From the NCBI RefSeq assembly GCF_003335105.1, contig NZ_QFWQ01000007.1, positions 1-64,000 of the forward strand: a stretch of 64,000 nucleotides of DNA. The letters are read 5' to 3'. Positions 27,965 through 36,477 of the stretch are shown here, one piece after another; the first letter of the stretch is position 1; every line of letters starts with the position of its first letter. The position numbers and the translations under genes were made by a program. Below the pieces are notes generated by a model. It saw only the letters and a list, made by a program, of their open reading frames with translations. It was not told the origin of the DNA and searched no databases. The stretch comes from Rhodanobacter denitrificans. GTDB lineage: Bacteria; Pseudomonadota; Gammaproteobacteria; Xanthomonadales; Rhodanobacteraceae.

Positions 27965-29040
27965 AACTGCTCTTCGTCGGCACCAATCCGGAGAACACCG
28001 GCGCCGCCAGCCATTTCGTCGCGCTGGTGCAGGCCATGGCCGAGGCCGGGCACGACGTCGGCGTGGTGGCCTATCCCGACGGCCTGATCTGGCAGGGACT
28101 GTCGACATCCCGTGTCCGCCTGACCAAGGCGAAGTTCCGCAACGTGTTCGACCTGCGCGGCTATGCCGCCGTCTTCGCAGCGGCGCGGCAGCTGCGCCCC
28201 GACTGGCTGGTCGGCAATTTCGGCAAGGAGTACTGGCCGCTGATCCTGGCCGGGCGGTTGTTGCGCGTACCGGTCGCGCTGTTCCGGCACCGCACGCCGC
28301 CGATGAAACGCCTCTCGGCGTGGCTGGTCCCGCGCCTCGCGCAACGCTTCCTGGCCGTCTCCCGCCACGCCCGCCAGGCCTATCTCGACCGCGGCATCCC
28401 GGGCCGGCTGGTGCAGGTGCTGTACAACCCGGTGAACATGGAGCTGTGCCGGCCCGATCCGCAGCGGCGCAGCGAGATCCTGCGCTCGCTCGGCCTGGAT
28501 GAGGGCGCGATCGTGCTCGGCTACAGCGGCCGCATGCACAACGGCAAGGGCATCTTCCCGCTGTTCGAGGCGGCCAGCGCGGCCATGGCGGAACAGCCGC
28601 GGCTCCATTGCCTGTGGCTGGGCGACGGCCCGGATGCGCAGGCGCTGCGCGAACGCGCCGCCGCCCACCCGCTGGCCGCGCGGCACCACTTCCTGGGCTG
28701 GATCGCCGATGTCCATCCCTATTACAGCGTGATGTCCATGCTGGCCTTCCCGTCGATCGCGACCGAAACCTTCGGCCGCGTCTCGATCGAGGCGCAGGCC
28801 GCCGGCGTACCGGTGCTGGGCAGCGACATCGGCGGGATTCCGGAGACGCTGGACGCGGGCGTGAGCGGCCTGCTGCTGCCGCCGGGCGACGTGGCCGCAT
28901 GGCGGGACGCCATCCTCGCCCTGTGCGATCCGTCCATGCGCATGCCGATGGGCGTGGCCGCGCACGCGTTCGTGCAGTCCCATTTCAGCACCGGCGTGAT
29001 CGCCGACGAGTTCGTGCGGATCCTGACCACCGACCGCTGA
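27961..29040 (+). CDS. glycosyltransferase family 4 protein
   Basis: A 359-residue GT-B enzyme starting with GTG, overlapping the deacetylase stop by four bases; GAGG lies ten bases upstream. The N-terminal Rossmann half starts K-L-L-F-V-G-T-N-P-E-N-T-G-A-A. The C-terminal half has G-Y-S-G-R-M-H-N-G-K-G and the nucleotide-sugar-binding E-T-F-G-R-V-S-I-E-A-Q-A-A-G-V-P-V, the E-x7-E motif of GT4. The donor and acceptor are unknown. The position beside lpxL, waaA and the ligase suggests LPS core synthesis at the inner face of the membrane. Confidence 0.9.
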   Translation: MKLLFVGTNPENTGAASHFVALVQAMAEAGHDVGVVAYPDGLIWQGLSTSRVRLTKAKFRNVFDLRGYAAVFAAARQLRPDWLVGNFGKEYWPLILAGRLLRVPVALFRHRTPPMKRLSAWLVPRLAQRFLAVSRHARQAYLDRGIPGRLVQVLYNPVNMELCRPDPQRRSEILRSLGLDEGAIVLGYSGRMHNGKGIFPLFEAASAAMAEQPRLHCLWLGDGPDAQALRERAAAHPLAARHHFLGWIADVHPYYSVMSMLAFPSIATETFGRVSIEAQAAGVPVLGSDIGGIPETLDAGVSGLLLPPGDVAAWRDAILALCDPSMRMPMGVAAHAFVQSHFSTGVIADEFVRILTTDR

Positions 29041-29053
29041 TCCGCGCACCCGA

Positions 29054-29809
29054 TCAGCCCTGCTGCCGGCGCCGCTGTTCGTACAGCTTCGCGTACTTCA
29101 GGAAGGCATAGAACGCGTGGATGCGCGCCGCGATGAAACCGGCCCAACCGGAGCGCCAGTGTCCGCGCAGCAGGTAATAGCGCAGGAATGCCACCGCCGG
29201 ATACGCCACCATGCGCAAGCGCAGCCAGCCGACCTGGCGACCGTCCAGGTCGGCCAGTTGCAAGGTGGAGTAACGGTTCGCCTTGGCCACGCGACCGGCG
29301 ATGTCGGGTTCGCCGTAGTGGTCGATGACCACGTCGAGCACGCCCACCGGGCCATCCACCAGCACGGATTCGTGCACCTCGTGGCCACTCATGCGCGCCC
29401 GCTGCCGGTCGAACAGGCGCACGTAATGGTTGAGCCGACCGCGCCGCGACTGCCAGCGCCAGAACTGCCACTCGCGACGCCACAGCTGGTAGCCCGCCTG
29501 CGCCGGTGCACGCAGCGCCTGCTGCAGCGGCACCGCGGCGTCCGCATCCAGCGACTCGTCGGAATCCAGCAGCAGCACCCAGCGATGGCTGGCCAGGTCG
29601 ATCGCCGCCTGCTTCTGCGCGCTGTAGCCGGCGAATGGCTGGGTGTGGATGCGCGCGCCGTGGTGCGCGGCGATCGCCACGGTGGCGTCGGTCGAGCCCG
29701 AGTCCAGCACCACGATCTCGTCGGCCCAGGCCACCGAGCGCAGGCAAGCGTCGAGCGTGCCGGCGCTGTTGAACGTGGTCACCACTACCGACAGCTGTTC
29801 ACGCCCCAC
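29054..29809 (-). CDS. glycosyltransferase family 2 protein, WaaE/KdtX-like
   Basis: A 251-residue GT-A enzyme. L-S-V-V-V-T-T-F-N-S opens the fold, V-V-L-D-S-G-S-T-D gives the first Asp, and L-L-L-D-S-D-E-S is the metal-binding DxD. The C-terminal region, Y-L-L-R-G-H-W-R-S-G-W-A-G-F, is typical of the WaaE group that adds glucose to LPS inner core. Two GTG starts are possible. The one at 29809 is chosen because AGGGGA is eight bases away and the overlap with the upstream ligase gene is only 11 bases; the start at 29851 would overlap by 53. Confidence 0.88.
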   Translation of the reverse strand: MGREQLSVVVTTFNSAGTLDACLRSVAWADEIVVLDSGSTDATVAIAAHHGARIHTQPFAGYSAQKQAAIDLASHRWVLLLDSDESLDADAAVPLQQALRAPAQAGYQLWRREWQFWRWQSRRGRLNHYVRLFDRQRARMSGHEVHESVLVDGPVGVLDVVIDHYGEPDIAGRVAKANRYSTLQLADLDGRQVGWLRLRMVAYPAVAFLRYYLLRGHWRSGWAGFIAARIHAFYAFLKYAKLYEQRRRQQG

Positions 29810-31130
29810 CGCGCGTCCCCTGAGGGCGTGCTTCTTTGAGGAGTCCGGCACGGATGCCGGGCTCTTCTTTGCCGGCAGGGATGCCGGCTACAAATAGACT
29901 GGCGCACCACAGCCCGAGCAGCCAGGCGAACAGCAGGCCCCACCACGCCGAATAGAACGCCAGGTGGGTGTTCAGCGGGAACAGCATCACGCCCAGCGCC
30001 AGCGTGGCCGGGAACGCCCGCGCCCGCGCTGCCGCGCCGACCCGGCGCCATGCGCGCAGCGCCAGCACGAGTCCGGCCAGCCACAGCAGCAGGCCGAGCG
30101 TGCCGGTCTCGGTGAGAATTTCCAGCACCAGTTGATGCGCATGGCAGGCGCCTTCGCCCACCCCGCAGGCCTCGCCGCCGGCCACGAAATGATCGTTCGC
30201 CGGCGCGTACTGCGGATAGGCATAACGGAAACCGCGTACGCCGACGCCGTTGACCGGATGCGCCGCGAACATGCCGAGGCTGGCGTGCCAGATATCGAGC
30301 CGGCCGCTGAGCGCGGCGTCGACCGACTGGTCGGTGCCGTGCAGCGCCAGCAGGGTGCGATCCATCCGGTCATGGAAGCGCGCCGAGGTTTTCCAGGCGA
30401 GGCCGCCGGCCAGTGCCAGCAGCACCGCCGCGATCGCGCAGAATCCCGCGAAGCGCAACGGCGACCTTGCCTCGCGCCAGGCGAAGCCAAGCGCCACCAG
30501 CGCATAGCACAGCCAGGCTGCGCGCGAGCCGGCCAGCAGTACCGGGCCGAGCACCAGCAGGAAGGCGACCAGCAGGCCCGGCAAGCCCCAGCGTCGCCGC
30601 GCCGCCCACAGTGCGAACGGCGACAGCACGGCGAGGCTCGGGCCCAGCTTGAGGTTGTCCGCGCCGAAGATGCCGGAGACGCGCTGGGCCTCGGCGTGCC
30701 CGCCGAGGCTCCAGCCGGTCAGTGCCTGCACCCAGGCATCGGCGCACCACAGCGCCAGCACCCATGCCACCGCCACGTACAGCGCCTGCAGCTTCTGCTC
30801 GCGGCGGATCGCGAAGCAGGCGTACAGACCCAGCGGCGCGTAGCGCAGCAGCGCCACCACGGTGCCCCAGCTCTTGCCGGGCCGGATCGCATCGACGGCA
30901 GACAGCAGCGCCGCGCCCACGTAGGCGGCCAGCAGCCACAGCAGCAGGCGCCCCCCCGGATGCCCGCGCAAGGCCTGCGGGTCGCGCAAGAACAGCATGA
31001 TCACGCCGAGCAGGCACAGCGCCGTGCCCAGTTCGGAGCTGCGCCCGAACGGCAGCAGCGCGATCACCAGCCAGAACGGCAACAGCGGGGAACGCAGCGC
31101 AGCCTTGAGCGAGGTAGCGAAGGAATTCAT
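29799..31130 (-). CDS. O-antigen ligase family (Wzy_C/WaaL-type) membrane protein
   Basis: A 443-residue polytopic protein with about 11 hydrophobic segments. A long periplasmic loop at about 265-330 contains the G-R-x-x-I-W-x-A-S/A motif (S-G-R-L-D-I-W-H-A-S-L), a G-V-G-V-R-G-F segment and C-H-A-H-Q-L-V-L-E-I-L-T-E-T-G, all typical of the O-antigen ligase/polymerase superfamily (PF04932). It should act at the periplasmic face joining glycan to lipid A-core. Ligase and polymerase cannot be told apart by sequence. A run of seven G residues occurs in the coding strand near residue 60. Confidence 0.87.
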   Translation of the reverse strand: MNSFATSLKAALRSPLLPFWLVIALLPFGRSSELGTALCLLGVIMLFLRDPQALRGHPGGRLLLWLLAAYVGAALLSAVDAIRPGKSWGTVVALLRYAPLGLYACFAIRREQKLQALYVAVAWVLALWCADAWVQALTGWSLGGHAEAQRVSGIFGADNLKLGPSLAVLSPFALWAARRRWGLPGLLVAFLLVLGPVLLAGSRAAWLCYALVALGFAWREARSPLRFAGFCAIAAVLLALAGGLAWKTSARFHDRMDRTLLALHGTDQSVDAALSGRLDIWHASLGMFAAHPVNGVGVRGFRYAYPQYAPANDHFVAGGEACGVGEGACHAHQLVLEILTETGTLGLLLWLAGLVLALRAWRRVGAAARARAFPATLALGVMLFPLNTHLAFYSAWWGLLFAWLLGLWCASLFVAGIPAGKEEPGIRAGLLKEARPQGTRGGA

Positions 31131-31190
31131 GCGCGGACCGGTACGGAGACGATCACGCATTGTAGGCGAGCGGACGCGCCCGCTGCCGCC

Positions 31191-32342
31191 TCAGCCGGCG
31201 GCCACCTCGTCGTACAGCGCCAGCGTGGCCTGCTGCATGTCGCTCAGGCGATAGCTCTGCAGCGGCGAGATCGGTGGCGCTACCCGCAGCAGTTCGGCGG
31301 CCCGTTCCACCAACCGCTCACGGTCACCGGGCGGCACCCGGCCGGCCGGGTACAGTTCGGCCAGCAATTCGCCGACGCCGCCGTGCGCGTAGCCGAGCAC
31401 CGGCCGGCACAGCGACAACGCCTCGATCACCGTGCGCCCGAACGACTCGGGCCGATTCGACAGTTGTAGCACCAGCGCCGAAACCGCATAGATGTCGCGC
31501 ACGTCGTGGCGCGGCGGCGTCATCACCACCTGCGAGGCCATGCCGCGCAGCTGGATCAGCTCCTGCAACTCAGCCAGGTAGGCCTCGCGCCCGGGCTCGA
31601 TCACGCCCAGCAGCAGCAAGCGCGCCTCGATGCCGCGGCGCTTGAGGTCGGCCAGCAGCTCGATCGCGTCGTGATGGCCCTTCAGCCGCGTGCCGCGCCC
31701 CGGCAAGGTCAGCAGCGGCGCCTCGGCGAGCACGGGGAACTCGGCGAAGAACGCCTTGCGCCAGGTCTCGTCCGGCCGGTGGCCGTAGGGAAACGCCTGC
31801 GGATCGATGCCGCGCGGGATCACCCGCACCCGCCCCGGTTCCAGCCAGCGATAATGGCTCAGCACGTAGTCGCGCAGAGTCTGCGAGACCGCCACCACGC
31901 GCTCGCCGCGCAGCAGGATCGCGCTGTAGCGACCCGGCGAGTTGAGCCCGTGCACGGTGGTGACGAAATGCGGCCGCGGCGACATGCCCTTCAATGCCCA
32001 CCAGCCCATCCAGGCGGGCAACCGCGAGCGGGCATGCACGATGTCCGGCTTCAGCTCGCGCAGCACCCGCCGCAGCGCACCGAGCCGCGCCAGCGTGAAC
32101 AGTGACTTGCGACCCAGATCCAGCGTGACATGTTCGCTACCCTCGGCCTGCAGTTGCTCGACCAGGCGCCCTCCGGCCGAGATCACCACCGAACGGTGGC
32201 CGGCCTGCACCAGCGCACGCGCAATCTCCAGCGCCGAGCGCTCCGCGCCGCCGGACTGCAGCGCAGGGATCAGTTGGACCACCGTCAGCAGCTTGGCAGG
32301 CACGGCGATGCTGGACATGAGTTCGGGGCTGGATGCCTTCAT
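31191..32342 (-). CDS. glycosyltransferase family 4 protein
   Basis: About 383 residues, GT-B fold. The N terminus V-V-Q-L-I-P-A-L-Q-S-G-G-A-E-R-S-A-L-E-I-A is typical of GT4 enzymes of surface polysaccharides. V-H-A-R-S-R-L-P-A and V-H-G-L-N follow in the acceptor half, then G-R-G-T-R-L-K-G-H in the donor half and S-N-R-P-E-S-F-G-R-T-V-I-E-A-L-S as the E-x7-E motif. The start is uncertain. The ATG at 32342 has AGGGA almost touching it; an alternative at 32318 (MSSIAV) has no better site. It is the first gene of the GT4-ligase-GT2 run. Confidence 0.85.
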   Translation of the reverse strand: MKASSPELMSSIAVPAKLLTVVQLIPALQSGGAERSALEIARALVQAGHRSVVISAGGRLVEQLQAEGSEHVTLDLGRKSLFTLARLGALRRVLRELKPDIVHARSRLPAWMGWWALKGMSPRPHFVTTVHGLNSPGRYSAILLRGERVVAVSQTLRDYVLSHYRWLEPGRVRVIPRGIDPQAFPYGHRPDETWRKAFFAEFPVLAEAPLLTLPGRGTRLKGHHDAIELLADLKRRGIEARLLLLGVIEPGREAYLAELQELIQLRGMASQVVMTPPRHDVRDIYAVSALVLQLSNRPESFGRTVIEALSLCRPVLGYAHGGVGELLAELYPAGRVPPGDRERLVERAAELLRVAPPISPLQSYRLSDMQQATLALYDEVAAG

Positions 32343-32397
32343 TCCCTGGAGGCATGCAAAAACAGTGCCGCCAGTAGCTCGGGGACCGGCCGCCGGG

Positions 32398-32607
32398 TCA
32401 GTCGCGCAACACGTAGCACGCGCCGCAATAGGCGCAGACTGACTCGCCGCCGTCATCGACGATCGGCAGGTACACCTTCGGGTGCGAATTCCACAGCGCC
32501 ATGCCGGGCATCGGGCAGGACAGCGGCAGGTCCGCGCGCGTCACTTCGTAACGATTTTCGGCATTTGCCGGCACCAGCGGCGCCGTCGGGGAATGAGGGG
32601 ATGGCAT
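32398..32607 (-). CDS. zinc-finger (zf-CHCC) domain protein
   Basis: A 69-residue protein ending C-A-Y-C-G-A-C-Y-V-L with an upstream S-H-P-K-V-Y-L-P-I and a further cysteine in L-S-C-P. This is the zf-CHCC pattern found in the C-terminal part of mitochondrial NDUFS6. The cysteines and histidine probably hold zinc. The bacterial role is unknown; the gene is commonly found next to LPS glycosyltransferase genes, as here. AGGG upstream of MPSPHS at 32607 sets the start. Confidence 0.85.
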   Translation of the reverse strand: MPSPHSPTAPLVPANAENRYEVTRADLPLSCPMPGMALWNSHPKVYLPIVDDGGESVCAYCGACYVLRD

Positions 32608-32806
32608 CGGAGGGCTCCGGACTGGACAGCAGGCCGCAAATGGTAGCAGGCTGCAGCCTTCTGTCGGGGGGCAGACAAGGGAAAGCGGGATGCAGCCGTG
32701 GCCGAACCGCTGCCAGGTTGCCGCAGCGATTGTCACGAAGCGAGTACACCAGCCCCGGTCCGCCGCCTTGGGTCGGGTCCACTGACACGAGCTTGGGGAA
32801 CCGACC

Positions 32807-34060
32807 ATGGACTTCGGAAAGATCATCGAGCGGATCAAGGCCATCCTGACCACGCCGAAGACGGAGTGGCCCGTCGTCGCCGCCGAGGCGACCTCGGTGA
32901 ACGGCCTCTACAGCGGCTACATCGCGGTGGTCGCCGCCCTGCCGATCATCGCCAGCTTCATCAAGGGCAGCCTGATCGGCAGCGGTGCGTTCGGCATCAC
33001 CGTGCGCACGCCGATCGGCATGGGCATCGTGGGCATGGTGCTGCACTTCGTGCTCGCGATGGTGCTCGTCTACGTGATGGCGCTGATCATCAACGCGCTG
33101 GCGCCCACCTTCGGCGGCCAGAAAGACATGACGCAGGCGCTGAAGACCGTGGCCTACTCGTGGACTGCCGGCTGGGTCGCCGGCATCGCGGTGATCGTGC
33201 CGTGGCTGGGCTGGCTGATCTGGCTCGCCGGCGGCATATACAGCATCTATCTGCTTTACCTGGGCCTGCCGCATACGATGAAGTGCCCACCGCACAAGGC
33301 CGGGGGCTACACCGCGGTCAGCGTGATCATCGCCATCGTGCTGAGCTGGATCGTCGGCGCCATCGTCATTGGCGTGGTCGGCACCGCCGCGATGACCGGC
33401 GCCACGATGGGCGGCACGCAGGTCACCGGCAGCAACGGCGACAGCGTCACCATCGACGGCAACAGCGCACTGGGCAAGTTCGCCGCGATGAACCAGCGCG
33501 CCGAGCAGGCCGGCAAGGACGCGGGGGCCGCACAGAAATCCGGCGACGGCGCCGCGCAATCCGCCGCGATGGGCAAGATGATGGGTGGCGACGGCGGCGT
33601 GGAGGCGCTGGCGCCCGACCAGATCAGGGCCTTCCTGCCCGACGACCTGGGCAACTTCAAGCGCACCAGCCTGTCCGCCCAGCGGAATGCGGCGATGGGC
33701 ATGCAGATCTCCCAGGCCAGTGGCGACTATTCGGCCGGCAACGGCCAGCACATCACGCTGGAAGTTTCCGACACCGGCGGCGCCAGGGGCTTCATGTCGC
33801 TGGCCGCCGCGATGGAGTCGGAGGAGGAGAAGCAGACCGACCACGGCTACGAGAAGACCTACAGCGCCGACGGCAACCTGGTCCACGAGGCGTGGGACAC
33901 GCAATCGAAGTTCGGCGAGTACAGCATGGTGGTCGGCAAGCGCTTCACGGTGAAGGCGAACGGCAATGTCGACGGCATCGACCAGCTGAAACAGGCGGTG
34001 GCCAGCATCGACCTGGCCAGGCTCGAATCGTTGAAGGAAGCCGGCGTGCAATCGAACTGA
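32807..34060 (+). CDS. Yip1 family membrane protein with an extra soluble domain
   Basis: A 417-residue protein. Residues 1-200 are a Yip1-type membrane domain with about five hydrophobic segments, starting I-I-E-R-I-K-A-I-L-T-T-P-K-T-E-W-P-V-V, where the T-P-x-x-x-W signature is typical. Residues 205-415 are soluble, Gly/Ala/Asp/Lys-rich, with M-G-K-M-M-G-G-D-G-G, A-L-A-P-D-Q-I-R-A-F-L-P-D and a repeated-beta region that I do not recognise. Bacterial Yip1 proteins have no settled function. It stands alone and is closed by a bidirectional terminator shared with yceI. Confidence 0.82.
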   Translation: MDFGKIIERIKAILTTPKTEWPVVAAEATSVNGLYSGYIAVVAALPIIASFIKGSLIGSGAFGITVRTPIGMGIVGMVLHFVLAMVLVYVMALIINALAPTFGGQKDMTQALKTVAYSWTAGWVAGIAVIVPWLGWLIWLAGGIYSIYLLYLGLPHTMKCPPHKAGGYTAVSVIIAIVLSWIVGAIVIGVVGTAAMTGATMGGTQVTGSNGDSVTIDGNSALGKFAAMNQRAEQAGKDAGAAQKSGDGAAQSAAMGKMMGGDGGVEALAPDQIRAFLPDDLGNFKRTSLSAQRNAAMGMQISQASGDYSAGNGQHITLEVSDTGGARGFMSLAAAMESEEEKQTDHGYEKTYSADGNLVHEAWDTQSKFGEYSMVVGKRFTVKANGNVDGIDQLKQAVASIDLARLESLKEAGVQSN

Positions 34061-34080
34061 GCCGGACATCCATCCACAAA

Positions 34081-34110
34081 AAAACCGCGCCGGTGATGGC
34101 GCGGTTTTTT
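34081..34110. terminator. bidirectional terminator between the Yip1-type gene and yceI
   Basis: AAAACCGCGCC pairs with GGCGCGGTTTT over a 6-base loop, preceded by more A residues and followed by TT. Both strands therefore end in a U run, fitting the two convergent genes, whose stops lie 21 bases before and 14 after. Confidence 0.93.
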
Positions 34111-34123
34111 ATGCCACGGAAGC

Positions 34124-34717
34124 TTACTTGGCTGCGGCTTTCTTCGGCACCGAACCCTCGGTGGTGATGCGGATCGCGAGTTCGTCGCTGACGTTCGGCA
34201 CATAGGCGCCGACGCCGAAATCCGAACGCTTGATGCTGGCGGTGGCGTCGAAGCCGATCGACGGCGCCTTGGTCATCGGGTGCGGGCCGACCTTGTTCAG
34301 CGTCGCATCCAGCACCACCGGCCGGGTCACGCCGTGCACGGTGAGGTTGCCGGTGACCTTGAACTTGTTGCCGCCCAGCGGCTGCACTTCGGTGCTCTTG
34401 AAGGTCACTACCGGATACTTCCCGGCATCGAGGAAATCCGCTTCCTTCAGGTGCTCGTCCAGCGCCGGCACGTGGGTATCGAGCTGGGCCAGCGGCAGGG
34501 TCACTTCCACGCTGGACTTGGCCGGATGCTGCTCGTCGAACACCACGGTGCCTTCGCCCAGGCCGAAATTAGCGGTGGGGTTGGAGTAGCCGAAATGGTT
34601 CCAGCTGAACAGCACCATCGTGTGGCCGGGGTCGAGCTTGTAGGTGACCGGGGCGGCCTGCACCGACACGGCGGCGCCGAGCAGGCCGGCGAGAGCGAGA
34701 TACTTCAATGCACGCAT
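34124..34717 (-). CDS. YceI family periplasmic protein
   Basis: A 197-residue lipocalin-like protein with a signal peptide at 1-22 (A-V-S-V-Q-A-A). The family's opening Y-K-L-D-P-G-H-T is followed by F-S-W-N-H-F-G, A-x-F-G-L-x-E-G and the later V-T-F-K-S-T and G-N-L-T-V-H-G-V-T-R-P-V. YceI proteins bind isoprenoid lipids in a beta-barrel; physiological roles vary. It lies 57 bases downstream of the nitroreductase gene on the same strand and could be co-transcribed with it. Confidence 0.93.
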   Translation of the reverse strand: MRALKYLALAGLLGAAVSVQAAPVTYKLDPGHTMVLFSWNHFGYSNPTANFGLGEGTVVFDEQHPAKSSVEVTLPLAQLDTHVPALDEHLKEADFLDAGKYPVVTFKSTEVQPLGGNKFKVTGNLTVHGVTRPVVLDATLNKVGPHPMTKAPSIGFDATASIKRSDFGVGAYVPNVSDELAIRITTEGSVPKKAAAK

Positions 34718-34774
34718 GGAAAGGCTCCTTGGAAATGGAAATGGGAATGGAAAAGTGGGGATGGAACGTGGACT

Positions 34775-35368
34775 TCAGGCGATCGTGCAGGCTTCGTCGA
34801 ACGTCAGGCGGGGACTGCGCGGGAACAGGTTGCGGCTGGCGTCGCCGTAGCCGATGCTGATCAGGAAGTTCGACCTGATCGCGGTCCCGGCGAAGAACGC
34901 CGCATCCACGCCGGCATTGTCGAAACCGGACATCGGGCCGCAGTCCAGCCCGACCGCGCGCGCCGCCAGCAGCAGGTAGGCACCCTGCAACGTGGCATTG
35001 CGGAATGCGGTGGTGTCGATCAGTGGCTGGTTGCCGACGAACCAGCTCTTCGCGTCGGCATGCGGGAACAGCTTCGGCAACTGCTCGTAGAACTCATGGT
35101 CGGTGGCGACGATCGCGGTGACCGGCGCTTCCATGGTCTTGGCGCGGTTGCCCTCGGACAGGAACGGCTCCAGCTGCGCCTTCGCCGCCTTCGACTTCAC
35201 GAACACCACCCGCATCGGCGAGGCATTCGCGCTGGTCGGACCGAACTTGGCCAGCTCGTAGAGCTGGTGCAGCTGCTCGTCACTCACCTCTTTCGGCAGC
35301 CACGCATTGAACGTGCGGGCACTGCGGAACAACTGGTCGAGACTGGCCTCGGAAAGCAACTCGCTCAT
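34775..35368 (-). CDS. nitroreductase family protein, RutE/malonic-semialdehyde-reductase-like
   Basis: A 197-residue flavin enzyme. The N terminus [19 protein letters not shown] and [15 protein letters not shown] are diagnostic of the RutE/HadB group that reduces malonic semialdehyde or 3-hydroxypropionate-type aldehydes. G-P-M-S-G-F-D and I-G-Y-G also match. No rut operon is nearby, so the natural substrate is open. The start MSELLSEAS at 35368 has GAGGA nine bases before it, favouring it over a longer frame. Confidence 0.88.
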   Translation of the reverse strand: MSELLSEASLDQLFRSARTFNAWLPKEVSDEQLHQLYELAKFGPTSANASPMRVVFVKSKAAKAQLEPFLSEGNRAKTMEAPVTAIVATDHEFYEQLPKLFPHADAKSWFVGNQPLIDTTAFRNATLQGAYLLLAARAVGLDCGPMSGFDNAGVDAAFFAGTAIRSNFLISIGYGDASRNLFPRSPRLTFDEACTIA

Positions 35369-35490
35369 CGGTATCCTCTGTGGAAAGACGCGTCTGCGGC
35401 GACGCCATTCCATCAGTGTATAAGTGTTGGCCGACGAACAGTCCAGCCGTCGATAGAACATAGAGTGCTCATTTGGGAAACAGTGACGCG

Positions 35491-36477
35491 ATGCCCATGC
35501 CGAGACTGCACGGCGAATGCTGGGTGATCACCGACGGCGCCGCCGGCAACCAGCGCCAGGCACTGGCGCTGGCCGAGTATCTGCAGTTGCCGCTGCGCCA
35601 CCTGGTGTTGCAGCCGCGGGCACCGTGGTCGTGGCTGGCACCGCGGTTGACGCTGGGCGGCCGGCTCGCCCTGTCCGGTGGCGAGCGTCGCCTGTTCGCG
35701 CCGCCGTGGCCGGCCGTGGCGATCGGCTGCGGCCGCGCCGCCGCGCTGTTCACCCGCCTGCTGCGCCGGCTGTCGGACGGCCAGTGCTACACCGTGCAGA
35801 TCCTCGACCCGCGTCTCGATCCCGCGCACTGGGACACGGTGATCGCGCCGCGCCACGACCAGCTCGACGGTCCCAACGTGCTGCGCCCGCTCGGTTCGCT
35901 GAACACGGTGGACGACGAGTGGCTGGCTGACGGCCGCGAAGCCTGCCCCGGCTTCGCCGAACTGCCGCAACCACGCGTGGGCGTACTGCTCGGCGGACCG
36001 CGCCGGGGCATCATGCTGGACACGGACTATGCGCGCCGGCTGGCCGACTGCCTGCTCGAACGCCGACACCGGGAAGGCGGCAGCCTGCTGGTGCTGGGTT
36101 CGCGGCGTACGCCGCCGGCACTGATGGACATTTTCCGCGCCGCCCTGCGCGACGTGCCCGGCCTGGTCTGGGCCGGCCCCGACGACGGCCGCAACCCCTA
36201 CCCGGGCGTGCTCGGCTGGGCCGACCGGCTGGTGGTCACGCCCGATTCGGTGAACATGCTGAGCGAGGCCTGCGCCGTCGGCTGCCCGGTATCGACCCTG
36301 GTCACCAGGCCGCTCCCGGCCAAGCTCGAACGCTTCCATCAGGCCCTGCGCACAGCCGGTCTGCTGCACGACCTGGACGCCGACACCGGCATGACGCCCG
36401 CCCCGCCGCTGCGCGAGACCACGGCGATCGCGGCGACCTTGCGCGAGCGCATCCTCGCCCGTCCACGCGATTCATGA
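35491..36477 (+). CDS. ELM1/GtrOC1 family putative nucleoside-diphosphate-sugar transferase
   Basis: A 328-residue protein of the family named after plant mitochondrial-fission factor ELM1 (DUF1022). It starts [19 protein letters not shown], then has [25 protein letters not shown], and [12 protein letters not shown], a GT-B-like fold. The bacterial function is unknown, although links to envelope sugars are suspected. The start at 35491 follows GGGAAACAGTGA. Its last six bases overlap the end of the convergent diguanylate cyclase gene. Confidence 0.85.
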   Translation: MPMPRLHGECWVITDGAAGNQRQALALAEYLQLPLRHLVLQPRAPWSWLAPRLTLGGRLALSGGERRLFAPPWPAVAIGCGRAAALFTRLLRRLSDGQCYTVQILDPRLDPAHWDTVIAPRHDQLDGPNVLRPLGSLNTVDDEWLADGREACPGFAELPQPRVGVLLGGPRRGIMLDTDYARRLADCLLERRHREGGSLLVLGSRRTPPALMDIFRAALRDVPGLVWAGPDDGRNPYPGVLGWADRLVVTPDSVNMLSEACAVGCPVSTLVTRPLPAKLERFHQALRTAGLLHDLDADTGMTPAPPLRETTAIAATLRERILARPRDS

